This document shows, in pieces, positions 36,533-46,913 of a stretch of 64,000 bases of DNA. Origin of the DNA: Woeseiaceae bacterium (GTDB lineage Bacteria; Pseudomonadota; Gammaproteobacteria; Steroidobacterales; Woeseiaceae); the NCBI GenBank assembly GCA_028289545.1, contig JANQPG010000006.1, positions 1 to 64,000 on the forward strand, given 5' to 3'. The notes beneath the pieces are model-generated. The model made no database searches. It was not told the DNA's origin and saw only the letters and a list, made by a program, of their open reading frames with translations. A program made the position numbers and the translations under genes. The number at the start of each line of letters is the position of its first letter. Position 1 is the first letter of the stretch.

Positions 36533-36560
36533 AAGGCCCGGGCGTTGCCACCCGGGCCTT
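36533..36560. terminator. hairpin between the DHOR and Cys-repeat peptide genes
   Basis: AAGGCCCGGG and CCCGGGCCTT form a perfect ten-base stem with an eight-base loop. On the minus strand it is followed by a T-rich run (complement of AATAAAA), so it mainly terminates the sigma/anti-sigma/peptide operon. It may also serve the plus-strand gene. Confidence 0.85.
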
Positions 36561-36596
36561 CTGTCTCGTCAAAGACGATTCAGGTATCAAGCCTCT

Positions 36597-36980
36597 TTAG
36601 ACGGAACCGCCGCAAGAGCCTTCGCCGCAGGAGCCTTCGCCACCTTTGTCTTTCTCGCCGCCGCAAGAACCTTCACCGCAGGAGCCTTCGCCACCTTTGT
36701 CTTTCTCGCCGCCGCAGGAGCCTTCACCGCACGAGCCTTCGCCACCTTTGTCTTTCTCACCGCCGCAGGAGCCTTCACCGCACGAGCCTTCACCACAAGA
36801 GCCTTCACCGCCCTTATCTTTCTTATCACCTTCGCCCAGCATGTAGCCGGCGCTCAAGCTCGACATTTCGAACGGGTTGTCAACCGAGTCGGCGGTGGCA
36901 ACACCGGTCAGGGCAAACGTGCTAGCCAGGGCTGCGCCAACGGCCAATGCAACGGGTTTGATCACTTTCTTGTCAGACAT
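36597..36980 (-). CDS. HvfA-like Cys-repeat peptide (putative RiPP metallophore precursor)
   Basis: The 127-residue product begins MSDKKVIKPVALAVGAALAS (signal-like leader to about residue 31), then DNPFEMSSLSAGYMLGE, which matches the conserved NPF...LS.GYM segment of HvfA precursors. The rest is a low-complexity tail with nine EGSCG motifs (Cys at 62, 67, 72, 84, 89, 101, 106, 118, 123) in 17-residue units separated by KDKGG. In known HvfA the EGKCG cysteines are converted by an MNIO/DUF692 enzyme to copper-binding heterocycles. Here no such enzyme is nearby. AGGAGAGAGAG precedes the ATG. It follows the sigma/anti-sigma genes on the same strand. Confidence 0.8.
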   Translation of the reverse strand: MSDKKVIKPVALAVGAALASTFALTGVATADSVDNPFEMSSLSAGYMLGEGDKKDKGGEGSCGEGSCGEGSCGGEKDKGGEGSCGEGSCGGEKDKGGEGSCGEGSCGGEKDKGGEGSCGEGSCGGSV

Positions 36981-37044
36981 CTCTCTCTCCTAATCAGGAA
37001 TTAGCCCAAGACCGGGCGCTTCACTTTAAGCGGTAACTGGAAGA

Positions 37045-37787
37045 TCAAGTACTCCAGGTCACCGAATTCACAACACTATCTCGAATGTTACCGAGTTCCT
37101 CATCTTTTTCGCCGATAATAGCAATGCTGCCATTACCAACGGGAATAAGCATTCCGTTTATTCCCTCACCATCCAGGACCTCTGCTTCTAAGACCCGTTC
37201 ATCCGGCAAAAGTATTACAGTGACAGGACCTTTTTTTCCCTGAATGACGAGATGCGGGACGGTATTGCCGTTAATCTCGCAGTTTCTCGCGTAGGTAATA
37301 AGACCTGCATCGTGATTCATGTTCGCCATATTTGCGGGCACGATCCGCTCGAGGCGCGCGTCGCTGACGGGTCTGTCGGTCACGCGTAAAGCCTGAGGTT
37401 CGTGGTCGAGGTGCGCCACGATCTCTTCGGCAAGGGACGAAAATTCGCCATGACCATGGCCTTCGAACATCCGAACACCCAGCATTGCGACAAGCGCAAC
37501 GCTGGCCGCCAGGGCAAACCATGCGGGAGTAGTCACGCGGGCACGCGGTTTGATCGCCACGACGTTTGTGCGGTCGGCGTTGTCTACGTTTTCCCCGCTG
37601 CTTTCGATAGCCGGCAGCTCGGGCATTTTGAGTGGCGGCACGGGGATACGGAGAGCCGCTTCGATGCGACCCTCGAAACCCAGGAATGACGCACGAAACG
37701 CCTGGCACTCTTTACACTCGGCAAGATGTGCCTTACCGCCCGAGAACGTCGGGTCCTCGGTTAATGCCTGTCTGTACTCTTCGCAAT

Positions 37788-37791
<4 letters not shown>
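37045..37791 (-). CDS. zinc-finger membrane anti-sigma factor (DUF3379 type)
   Basis: The 248-residue product has a cytoplasmic zinc-binding anti-sigma segment (C3, then H22-xxx-C26-xx-C29), one transmembrane helix at about 90-110, and a periplasmic C-terminal domain. The periplasmic part has a His-rich start (GHGHGE), Met/His clusters (NMANMNHD), one cysteine (ARNCEING) and a strand-rich end (VTVILLPDERVLE). It should hold the sigma factor encoded just upstream, whose stop overlaps this start by four bases. The signal it senses is unknown; a metal is a reasonable guess given its partner peptide. Confidence 0.82.
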
Positions 37792-39474
<1,683 letters not shown>

Positions 39475-39591
39475 GCAGGTATAAAGAGTACACGTGGTCA
39501 GACTAGCGGTTATACTGGTTCCGCAAGATTGACGCACACCAAGAACAACAATCAAGAACAATAATATTGAAATCAAAGGAGGCGTCCGGCT

Positions 39592-39639
39592 TTGGGGACA
39601 CAACAAAGCCACGGAGCGATTTTTAGGAGGTGGTCTTGA
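39592..39639 (+). CDS. possible 15-codon leader ORF coupled to aroE
   Basis: AAAGGAGG lies nine bases before a TTG that opens a frame reading MGTQQSHGAIFRRWS. Its TGA overlaps the aroE TTG start as TTGA. The TTG lies in the 5' arm of a small hairpin (GGCTTTG with CAAAGCC, 39588-39610). Coupled leader or vestigial start are both possible. Confidence 0.35.
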   Translation: MGTQQSHGAIFRRWS

Positions 39640-40472
39640 GCTCTGAGCCCACCGCCGCCGACCGCTACGGAGTCATGGGATATCCGGTCGCGCACAGCAG
39701 ATCGCCCGTTATCCATCGACTATTCGCCCATCAGACCGGGCAGAACATTCAGTACGAGCTGCTCAAGGTTGCGCCCGATAAACTCGAGCAGGCGGTCCGG
39801 CAGTTCCAGCGCACGGGCGGCAAAGGGCTCAACATCACGACGCCGCACAAGACGGAAGTCTGCAAGCTCGCCGATCAGCTCAGCGAGCGAGCCAGCACGG
39901 CAGGTGCCGTAAACACGCTGGCTTTCCAGGACGGCGAGATATTTGGTGACAACACCGACGGAATTGGTCTCCTGCGCGATCTGGTCGTCAACCGCGGCCT
40001 GTCGATCGAAAATGCGAATATCCTTGTTCTGGGCGCCGGCGGCGCAACGCGCGGGATAGTCGGTCCACTCCTGGAGATGCAGCCGGCACTGCTCCTGATT
40101 GCGAATCGCACGCCTGAAAAAGCCACAATCATTGCGGATCACTTCGCGCGCCACGGATCGATTGCCGCGTGCGCGTTCGACGATATCGAAGACCGCGACT
40201 GGCAGCTGATCGTCAACGCAACCTCGGCGGGCTTCAAAGGCGAAAAACTGCCGTATCCTGCGTCGGCAATCGGCACGTCGACGTTGTGCTACGACCTGTC
40301 CTACGGGCTCAAGGCCACACCGTTTTGTGAATGGGCAAAAGCGCATGGCGCCGAACAGGCCGTCATGGGTTGGGGCATGCTGGTCGAGCAGGCCGCAGAG
40401 TCGTTCCACATCTGGCGGGGCGTCAGGCCGGACACCAAACCTGTACTCAAACAACTCCGGCTCAACGCATAG
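39636..40472 (+). CDS. aroE: shikimate dehydrogenase
   Basis: The 278-residue NADP-dependent enzyme reduces 3-dehydroshikimate in aromatic amino-acid synthesis. Visible features are VMGYPVAHSRSPVIH, the catalytic lysine in NITTPHKTEV, NTDGIGLLRDL, the cofactor motif VLGAGGATRGI and ANRTPEKA. I place the start at TTG 39636 because AGGAGG ends six bases before it; the GTG at 39630 uses the last base of that ribosome site. Its last 11 bases overlap the convergent gorA. Confidence 0.94.
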   Translation: MSSEPTAADRYGVMGYPVAHSRSPVIHRLFAHQTGQNIQYELLKVAPDKLEQAVRQFQRTGGKGLNITTPHKTEVCKLADQLSERASTAGAVNTLAFQDGEIFGDNTDGIGLLRDLVVNRGLSIENANILVLGAGGATRGIVGPLLEMQPALLLIANRTPEKATIIADHFARHGSIAACAFDDIEDRDWQLIVNATSAGFKGEKLPYPASAIGTSTLCYDLSYGLKATPFCEWAKAHGAEQAVMGWGMLVEQAAESFHIWRGVRPDTKPVLKQLRLNA

Positions 40473-41808
40473 TCACGAGCTCTTCGGCGCTGGTCGGGTG
40501 TATGGCGACCGTGTCGTCGAAATCCCGCTTGCGCGCACCCATCTTGATGGCCACCGCAAAACCCTGCAGCATCTCGTCCGCGCCGTCGCCAATGATATGG
40601 CAACCGAGTATCCGCTCGTCGTCACCCTCAACGATGAGTTTCATGTGCGTTCGGCTCTTCTTCTCGCCAAGGGCGTAGTACATAGCGACGAACGACGACG
40701 TATAGACCTTGACGGAACCGCCGTAGCGCTCGCGCGCCTCCGGTTCCGTCATGCCGACCGTGCCCATCGGCGGGTGACTGAAGATCACGGTGGGAATGCC
40801 GCTGTAGTCGAGGTGGCGGCCGTCCATGCCCCCGTAAAGGCGGTCTGCAAGTCGTCGACCCGCCGCAATGGCCACGGGCGTCAGGGCGACGGCGCCCGTC
40901 ACGTCGCCCAGAGCAAAAACGTTCTCGACGTTGGTCGTCTGATACTTGTCGACCGGTATGAAACCGTAGCCGTCGGTCTCGACACCGGCCTTATCCAGAC
41001 AAAGCGCCTCGATGTTCGGCGCGCGCCCGACCGCCCACAGAAAACAGTCGACGGGCTCGAAACGGCGACCGTCTTCGCTGGTCATGACAATGCCGTCGCC
41101 GGTCCGCTCGAGCCGAGCGGGATGGACGCCCGTGTCGACGCTGATTCCATCTTCGCGCATTGCGCGCAGCAGCTCGCCACCGAGCATCGGGTCGAAGCTG
41201 CGGACAACGCCGTCCTTGCGGACGACAATGTGTACTTTGCTTCCCAGACCGTGGAAAACGCCGCCAAGCTCGACGCTAATGTAACCGCTGCCCGCGATCA
41301 TGACCCGCTCCGGACGCTCTTCGAGCTCAAAGAAATCGTCCGAGGTAATACCCAGGTCGGCGCCCGGGATGCGCGGCACGATGGGCCGGCCACCGGTCGC
41401 GATCACAATGTTGTTCGTCGTGTAGTGCTCGTCACCCACCGCCACGGTGTTGGCGTCGACGAGGCGGCCCTGTCCCGAAACCCAGTGCACGCCCTTGTTG
41501 TTCAGATTGTTTGCGTAGATACCGTTGAGGCGCTCGATGTAGGCGTCGCGGGAACGCTTGAGCTTCGCCCAATCGTGACCGTTGACGTCGATATCGAAAC
41601 CGTAGTCGGGAGCATGATTGAAATGGTGTCGATGCGACGCTGTATACCACATGACCTTTTTTGGCACGCAGCCCACGTTGACGCAGGTACCGCCGAGACG
41701 CCCCGACTCGACAACCAGGGCTTTTGCGCCGTATTCTGCTGCTCGCTGGGCGTGTGCAAGACCGCCGCTGCCGCCACCGATTACCACCAGATCGTACTGT
41801 TCGTTCAA
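40462..41808 (-). CDS. gorA: glutathione-disulfide reductase
   Basis: The 448-residue flavoprotein reduces oxidised glutathione with NADPH. It has the FAD motif VVIGGGSGG (8-16), the redox disulfide C42-VNVG-C47 in GGTCVNVGCVPKK, the second dinucleotide motif MIAGSGYISVELGG, the FAD motif NVFALGDVTG, and the C-terminal catalytic HPTSAEELVTMR. Length and all active-site residues are normal. Confidence 0.95.
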   Translation of the reverse strand: MNEQYDLVVIGGGSGGLAHAQRAAEYGAKALVVESGRLGGTCVNVGCVPKKVMWYTASHRHHFNHAPDYGFDIDVNGHDWAKLKRSRDAYIERLNGIYANNLNNKGVHWVSGQGRLVDANTVAVGDEHYTTNNIVIATGGRPIVPRIPGADLGITSDDFFELEERPERVMIAGSGYISVELGGVFHGLGSKVHIVVRKDGVVRSFDPMLGGELLRAMREDGISVDTGVHPARLERTGDGIVMTSEDGRRFEPVDCFLWAVGRAPNIEALCLDKAGVETDGYGFIPVDKYQTTNVENVFALGDVTGAVALTPVAIAAGRRLADRLYGGMDGRHLDYSGIPTVIFSHPPMGTVGMTEPEARERYGGSVKVYTSSFVAMYYALGEKKSRTHMKLIVEGDDERILGCHIIGDGADEMLQGFAVAIKMGARKRDFDDTVAIHPTSAEELVTMR

Positions 41809-41975
41809 TGCATTACTCCCTTGAACCTCCCTGTTGGATGGACATTAATGACCATATAATGTGGTACAATTGCAACGCTATCCAGCGATACCACCCGAGC
41901 ACACTGTCCGTTCACCGTAAGCCATTCCACGGCCGGCTACCGGCCGAGCTTTAGGAACATCCAGCCAGGACGACC
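41809..41975. promoter_or_regulatory. AT-rich divergent promoter region of gorA and prlC
   Basis: This 167-bp gap holds TATAAT (41855-41860) and TACAAT (41865-41870) on the plus strand, in the most AT-rich stretch nearby. TTGGAT at 41834 is 15 bases upstream of the first. Exact -35 assignments for either direction are uncertain. Confidence 0.4.
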
Positions 41976-43988
41976 ATGACCAACCCGCTTCTCGACACCG
42001 CCTCGCTGCCGCGTTTCGACGATATCTCTCCGGACGACGTAATCCCGGCGCTGGAGGAGCTTATCTCAAGCAATCGAAATAAGCTCGAAGCGCTGCTTCT
42101 GAACGAAGACCCCGATTTCGACTCGGTCGTGGCGCCGCTCGAGGCGATGGAACACGAGCTTGCGAGAGTGTGGTCGCCCGTTACCCACCTGCAGGGTGTG
42201 CTGGGATCGCGGGGTTGGCGCGAAGCCTACAACAAAGGGCTGCCGCTCCTGACCGAGTACGGCACGGAACTGTCACAGGATACGCGTCTCCAGCAGGCGT
42301 ACTCGGAGGTAGCGAACGGGCTCGGCGGAGATGCCGCCACGCCGCAACGCTCAACGGTTGCGCAGGCACTTCGAGACTTCAAGCTGTCGGGCGTCGATCT
42401 GCCGCCGGCCGAAAAGGCGCGCTTCAAGGAAATCATGCAGGAGCTTGCCGCCACGCAGGCGCGCTTCGAGCAGAACGTACAGGATGCGTCCGACGCCTGG
42501 GAACTTCGCATCGAGGACAAAGACAAGCTGGGCGGTCTGCCGCGTCAGGCCGTCGAACGCGCGCGCCGGGACGCTGCGGACTCCGAAGTCGACGGCTGGC
42601 TGCTCAAACTCGATTACCCCACTTACGATGCTGTCATGCGTTTTGCCGACAACCGCGAGCTGCGCGAATCACTGTATCGAGCCTGGGTAACTCGAGCCTC
42701 GGACCAGGGTGAGAACACGGAGTGGGACAACAGCGGCAACATCCGGCGCATCGTTGCACTGCGCGAGGAGGCTGCCCGACTGGTCGGTTTCGACAACTAC
42801 GCGGAATACTCGCTGGCCACCAAGATGGCGGCCACGACGGAAGAGGTCCTCGCATTCCTTCGTGAACTCGCCGGTCGTTCGCGCAGCGCCGGAGAGAACG
42901 AGCTCGAGGAACTTCGCGCTCTGGCGGGCGAGCGCATCGAGCCATGGGATGTCGCTTACTGGCTGGAAAAGCTCAAGCAGCAAAAATATGCGATTTCCGA
43001 CGAAGAGCTGCGCCAGTACTTCCAGGCGCGGCGGGTTGTCGCAGGACTATTCGATCTCGCGAGCAAGCTGTATGGACTCTGCATCGAGGCAGTGCCGAAC
43101 GTCGCGCGCTGGCACGACACGGTGGTCTACTATCGGGTCAGCCGGAGCGACGGCACGCCGATCGGCGGCTTTTACGCCGACCTGTACGCCCGCACCGGAA
43201 AAAGGGCGGGCGCCTGGGTGGCCGATCTCGTCAACCGTATGCAGATCAACGGCCGGGCCGTGCTGCCCGAAGGGTTTCTGGTATGCAACTTCCCGCCGCC
43301 GGACGCCGACGGGCGCTCGCTCCTGGGTCACGACGACGTGGTGACCCTGTTTCACGAGTTCGGCCATATGCTGCACCACCTGCTGACACGCGTGGACTAC
43401 CCGAGTATTGCGGGCATCAACGGCGTGCCGTGGGACGCGGTGGAACTGCCCAGCCAGTTCATGGAGAACTTTGCCTGGCACTACGACGTTCTGAAACAGT
43501 GTTCGGCACACTGCGAAAGCGGCGATGCACTGCCGCGCGAGATGTTCGAACGCCTTGAAGCCAGCCGGCATGCAGGCGCGGCGCTCGGTATGCTGCGTCA
43601 GCTCGAGTTTGCGCTGTTCGATTTCCGCCTGCACTCGGAGTTTGATCCGAACGGCGAACAAAGCGTACTCGAGCTACTCGACGACGTGCGCGCCGAAATG
43701 GCGCTGCTCGACCCCCCGGCATACAACCGCCTGCCGCACAGCTTCGGTCACATTTTTGCGGGCGGCTACGCCGCGGGCTATTACAGCTACAAGTGGGCCG
43801 AAGTGCTGGCCGCCGACGCATTTGCCGCTTTTGAAGAAGCCGGCGTCTTCGACGCAGAGACCGCCGGTCGTTTCCTGCGCGAAATACTCGAAGTAGGCGG
43901 CAGTCGCGACTTCATGGACGCCTACGTCGCCTTCCGGGGCCGCAAACCCAGCCTCGAACCGCTGTTACGGCAACACGGTATTTCATGA
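41976..43988 (+). CDS. prlC: oligopeptidase A (M3 metallopeptidase)
   Basis: The 670-residue cytoplasmic zinc peptidase degrades short peptides, including cleaved signal peptides. The zinc site is H460-EFG-H464 with E490 in WDAVELPSQ. The N-terminal helical region (NPLLDTASLPRFDDISPDDVIPALEEL pattern) and the C-terminal PHSFGHIFAGGYAAGYYSYKWAEV are typical. The stop overlaps the xthA start by four bases. Confidence 0.95.
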   Translation: MTNPLLDTASLPRFDDISPDDVIPALEELISSNRNKLEALLLNEDPDFDSVVAPLEAMEHELARVWSPVTHLQGVLGSRGWREAYNKGLPLLTEYGTELSQDTRLQQAYSEVANGLGGDAATPQRSTVAQALRDFKLSGVDLPPAEKARFKEIMQELAATQARFEQNVQDASDAWELRIEDKDKLGGLPRQAVERARRDAADSEVDGWLLKLDYPTYDAVMRFADNRELRESLYRAWVTRASDQGENTEWDNSGNIRRIVALREEAARLVGFDNYAEYSLATKMAATTEEVLAFLRELAGRSRSAGENELEELRALAGERIEPWDVAYWLEKLKQQKYAISDEELRQYFQARRVVAGLFDLASKLYGLCIEAVPNVARWHDTVVYYRVSRSDGTPIGGFYADLYARTGKRAGAWVADLVNRMQINGRAVLPEGFLVCNFPPPDADGRSLLGHDDVVTLFHEFGHMLHHLLTRVDYPSIAGINGVPWDAVELPSQFMENFAWHYDVLKQCSAHCESGDALPREMFERLEASRHAGAALGMLRQLEFALFDFRLHSEFDPNGEQSVLELLDDVRAEMALLDPPAYNRLPHSFGHIFAGGYAAGYYSYKWAEVLAADAFAAFEEAGVFDAETAGRFLREILEVGGSRDFMDAYVAFRGRKPSLEPLLRQHGIS

Positions 43989-44752
43989 AAATAGCAACCT
44001 GGAACGTCAACTCGCTCAAAGTGCGCCTCGGTCATGTACTCGATTGGCTGGATGCGCACCGCCCGGACGTGTTGGTGCTGCAGGAGATCAAACAGGTGAC
44101 CGAGGCATTCCCCGCGGACGAGTTGAGCGCCGCGGGCTATGCGTCGATCGCGAGCGGTCAGAAGACCTACAACGGCGTGGCCGTCATTGCCCGCGAAGAG
44201 CCGGCCGATCCCGTGACGGACTTTCCGGGCTTCGACGACCCGCAGCGCCGGATACTGGCCTCCGGGATCGGCGATGTCCGCGTCATTAATCTGTACGTGC
44301 CAAACGGCTCGGAAGTCGGTTCGGAAAAATACGACTACAAGCTGAAGTGGCTTGCCGCACTCAAGGATTTTCTCGAGGACGAAATGTCGCGTCACGACAA
44401 ACTCGTCGTGTTGGGCGATTTCAACATTGCCCCCGCGGACGAAGACGTTTACGACGCCGAAAAGTGGGGAGAAGCCATTCTCTGCAGCCCGAAAGAACGC
44501 GAAGCGCTGCGAGCGCTCGTCGACCTGGGTCTGACTGACGTATTCCGAAACTTCGAGCAGCCTGAAAAGACCTTCAGCTGGTGGGATTACCGGGCAGCCG
44601 GTTTTCGCCGCAACGCCGGCTTGAGGATCGACCTGATACTGGCCAGCAACGCCATGAACAACGCCTGTGTTGCGAGCTACGTCGACAAAGAGCCGCGCGC
44701 CCTCGAGCGGCCCTCGGACCATGCGCCGGTCGTTGCCGAATTCGAGCTTTAG
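43985..44752 (+). CDS. xthA: exodeoxyribonuclease III
   Basis: The 255-residue AP endonuclease/exonuclease has MKIATWNVNSLKVRL, the metal glutamate in LQEIK, the catalytic YNGVAVIAR, NLYVPNG, LGDFNIAP, FSWWDYRAAGF and the final SDHAPV. It repairs abasic sites and 3' blocks. The ATGA overlap with prlC indicates coupling. The 256-bp gap after it (44753-45008) holds no clear feature. Confidence 0.95.
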   Translation: MKIATWNVNSLKVRLGHVLDWLDAHRPDVLVLQEIKQVTEAFPADELSAAGYASIASGQKTYNGVAVIAREEPADPVTDFPGFDDPQRRILASGIGDVRVINLYVPNGSEVGSEKYDYKLKWLAALKDFLEDEMSRHDKLVVLGDFNIAPADEDVYDAEKWGEAILCSPKEREALRALVDLGLTDVFRNFEQPEKTFSWWDYRAAGFRRNAGLRIDLILASNAMNNACVASYVDKEPRALERPSDHAPVVAEFEL

Positions 44753-45008
44753 CCGACGTCTGCAGAAGCCTTGAACGCCGTTTCAGACGATATTGCCCGG
44801 GGCCGGCGCGGACGCGGCGGGATGTGGTCGAGAATCGCCTGAAAGCCACGGCTGTCGCGACTTTGCGACGATTTGGCGGCACCGACGAGTGTGCCTTGCT
44901 TGTTACATAACGCGGTTTTTTGCGCTGCCGTCAACGCAGCTGCAAGGTATCATTCCGTTCCATGCACAGGCAAAGCAGTCAGCATCAGCCTCACATGGGG
45001 AGCCGCTC

Positions 45009-46091
45009 TTGAGCGGCGTCGGGCGACAGTCCGGTCCGGGCAAAACCGCTGCGGTGTCCCAGGACAGACGCAACGATTACGACGTGACCAACACGGTGCA
45101 GGTCAGCAGCCCCGCCGCCGTGCGCAACGCGGTGCACGAACTGTTCTCTGAGACTTTCCCGGGCGCTGCACTCGACAAACTCTGGCTGGCATTCTACGAC
45201 TTCGAGCGACTGTTCACGGGCCGTTTTCCGGGTTACCTCGGATGCGACACGACCTACCACGACATGCAGCACACACTCGACATGACGCTGGCTCTTGCGC
45301 GTCTGGTTGCCGGTTATGAGCAAAGCGTCGAACCACGCGAACGGCTGGGTGCGGAGCGGGCCATGCTGGCCGTCGTGACCTCGCTGTTTCACGACTCTGG
45401 CTATATACGTCACGAAGAACGCGACGCCGACTATGCCAACGGCGCCGAATTTACGATGTATCACGTCTCCCGGAGTGCCGACTTCCTGCGCCGCTACCTC
45501 CCGACTCTCGGCATGTCGCAGGATGTGGGCGTCGCGAGCATGATCGTACATTTCACAGGTTACGAACTCGATCTCGACAACATTGAGCTCGACGATCCCC
45601 GGGACGTGATTTGCGGCCACCTCATCGGCACGGCGGACATGATCGCGCAAATGGCCGATCGCTGTTATCTCGAGAAGTGCCGTGACCGGCTGTACAACGA
45701 GTTTGTGGTTGGCGGCGTAGCGATCGAAAACGCCAAACCGGGCGAATACATGGTCCGCTACCGCTCAGGCCAGGATCTGCTGCAGAAGACTCCGCTGTTC
45801 TACCAGCAGGTCATGCGCGAGCGCTTGAACCGCAAATTCAATCACGCCTACCGTTACATCGAAGTACTCTACGACGGCAAGAACCCCTACATCGAGGCCA
45901 TTGCGGGCAACATTCGGCACCTCGTGAAGATCATCGAAACGGGCAACTGGAGCCTGCTCAGGCGCAATCCGCCGTACTTCTTAGGGATAGGTAACGCCGT
46001 CAAGGAGATCGATCAGCTTGTCTCAAAGCAGCTGGCATCGTTTACGGGCGACGCCATCGATGCCGACGAGCCGCTGTTGATGCCGGTGTAA
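45009..46091 (+). CDS. HD-domain phosphohydrolase
   Basis: From TTG 45009 the product is 360 residues. The core has HD-superfamily metal residues: YHDMQHTLDM, then LFHDSGYIRH and further conserved IVHFTGYE. It is probably a metal-dependent phosphohydrolase, perhaps for a nucleotide second messenger, but no partner domain indicates a substrate. GGGGAG lies six bases before the TTG. The open frame reaches back to 44793 over non-family residues, so the start is a judgement. Confidence 0.75.
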   Translation: MSGVGRQSGPGKTAAVSQDRRNDYDVTNTVQVSSPAAVRNAVHELFSETFPGAALDKLWLAFYDFERLFTGRFPGYLGCDTTYHDMQHTLDMTLALARLVAGYEQSVEPRERLGAERAMLAVVTSLFHDSGYIRHEERDADYANGAEFTMYHVSRSADFLRRYLPTLGMSQDVGVASMIVHFTGYELDLDNIELDDPRDVICGHLIGTADMIAQMADRCYLEKCRDRLYNEFVVGGVAIENAKPGEYMVRYRSGQDLLQKTPLFYQQVMRERLNRKFNHAYRYIEVLYDGKNPYIEAIAGNIRHLVKIIETGNWSLLRRNPPYFLGIGNAVKEIDQLVSKQLASFTGDAIDADEPLLMPV

Positions 46092-46121
46092 AGACGGAGC
46101 GCGCGGCAAAACTGCCAGAGC

Positions 46122-46688
46122 TCAGCCGCCTGCAGCCCGGTTGCGATCCTGCCAGGCCCGTAGCGCATAATACTGACGCCGAGTCAGGCGACGGGTTGCA
46201 AAATAGGCCGCCATACCCGCGCTGAACAGCGCGTACACGTAGTCGGCCCCCGTCATTACCTCGTCGAAAAACACGGGCCAGGTCATCGACGTCGTACGAC
46301 TCAACACGGTCGCGATCCCCGCCTCCAGTTCGGACGCCGTGTAGGCCGCGGAGATTACAACGTTGCCGATGACCGTGCCCAGCGCGGCAAACGACGCAGC
46401 AACGGCGGGGAATCGCCAGTCGAGCCCCTTCCCGGCGAGGCGAACGGCAAACCCCAGTGGCGGCCCCAGCAGCAGCGCAAACCACGGGAAGACGCGGCCA
46501 CCGACGGACGTCAGCAAAAGCCACAGCAGCGTAAACACGATCAGCACGATCATGCTGACCGTCACGGCGTTGCGCAACGACTGGGCTGCTTCCAGGCGCC
46601 GGCCGAACTCCGGGTCCGGTTTCTCGGCGATCGGCGACGCATGCCTTTTGGGCAGACGCAATGCCTGATTGTTGGGGTCGTAGGCCAT
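46122..46688 (-). CDS. four-helix membrane protein of unknown function
   Basis: The 188-residue product has a charged cytoplasmic N-terminus (about 40 residues) and four predicted helices near 42-62, 66-84, 92-113 and 147-164, ending in RRLTRRQYYALRAWQDR. No family was recognised. It converges on the HD gene and is divergent from the trans-sulfuration gene. Confidence 0.65.
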   Translation of the reverse strand: MAYDPNNQALRLPKRHASPIAEKPDPEFGRRLEAAQSLRNAVTVSMIVLIVFTLLWLLLTSVGGRVFPWFALLLGPPLGFAVRLAGKGLDWRFPAVAASFAALGTVIGNVVISAAYTASELEAGIATVLSRTTSMTWPVFFDEVMTGADYVYALFSAGMAAYFATRRLTRRQYYALRAWQDRNRAAGG

Positions 46689-46877
46689 TCAAGTGTAGTC
46701 GCCGGGGCGCGGCGGACGAGCCGAACCCATCGGAGATTCCGAGAACTGTGGAAGCACTCTACCGGAGCCCCTGTGGCGAGCCAACCGCAGGGTGCAGTCG
46801 CCGCATCCCCGCTAAGCTGTGGAACCCGCGCTTCGAGCCGACATGTATCGGTTACAGTGACCCGCCGGCAATCACGG

Positions 46878-46883
46878 TAGAAT
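46878..46883 (+). promoter_or_regulatory. -10 element before the trans-sulfuration gene
   Basis: TAGAAT lies 30 bases before the ATG at 46914. TTACAG upstream is 20 bases away, longer than ideal, so only the -10 is offered. Confidence 0.4.
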
Positions 46884-46913
46884 GTGCCGCTCGACGTCCA
46901 CCGAGCGATCCGC

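Noticed and set aside
36640..36830. Regularly spaced repeats suggesting a CRISPR array
   Set aside because: The repeat is an in-frame 51-bp coding repeat (17 residues) with no unique spacers.
40327..41859. 510-codon plus-strand frame opposite gorA
   Set aside because: gorA has all its catalytic motifs; the opposite frame has none and no ribosome site.
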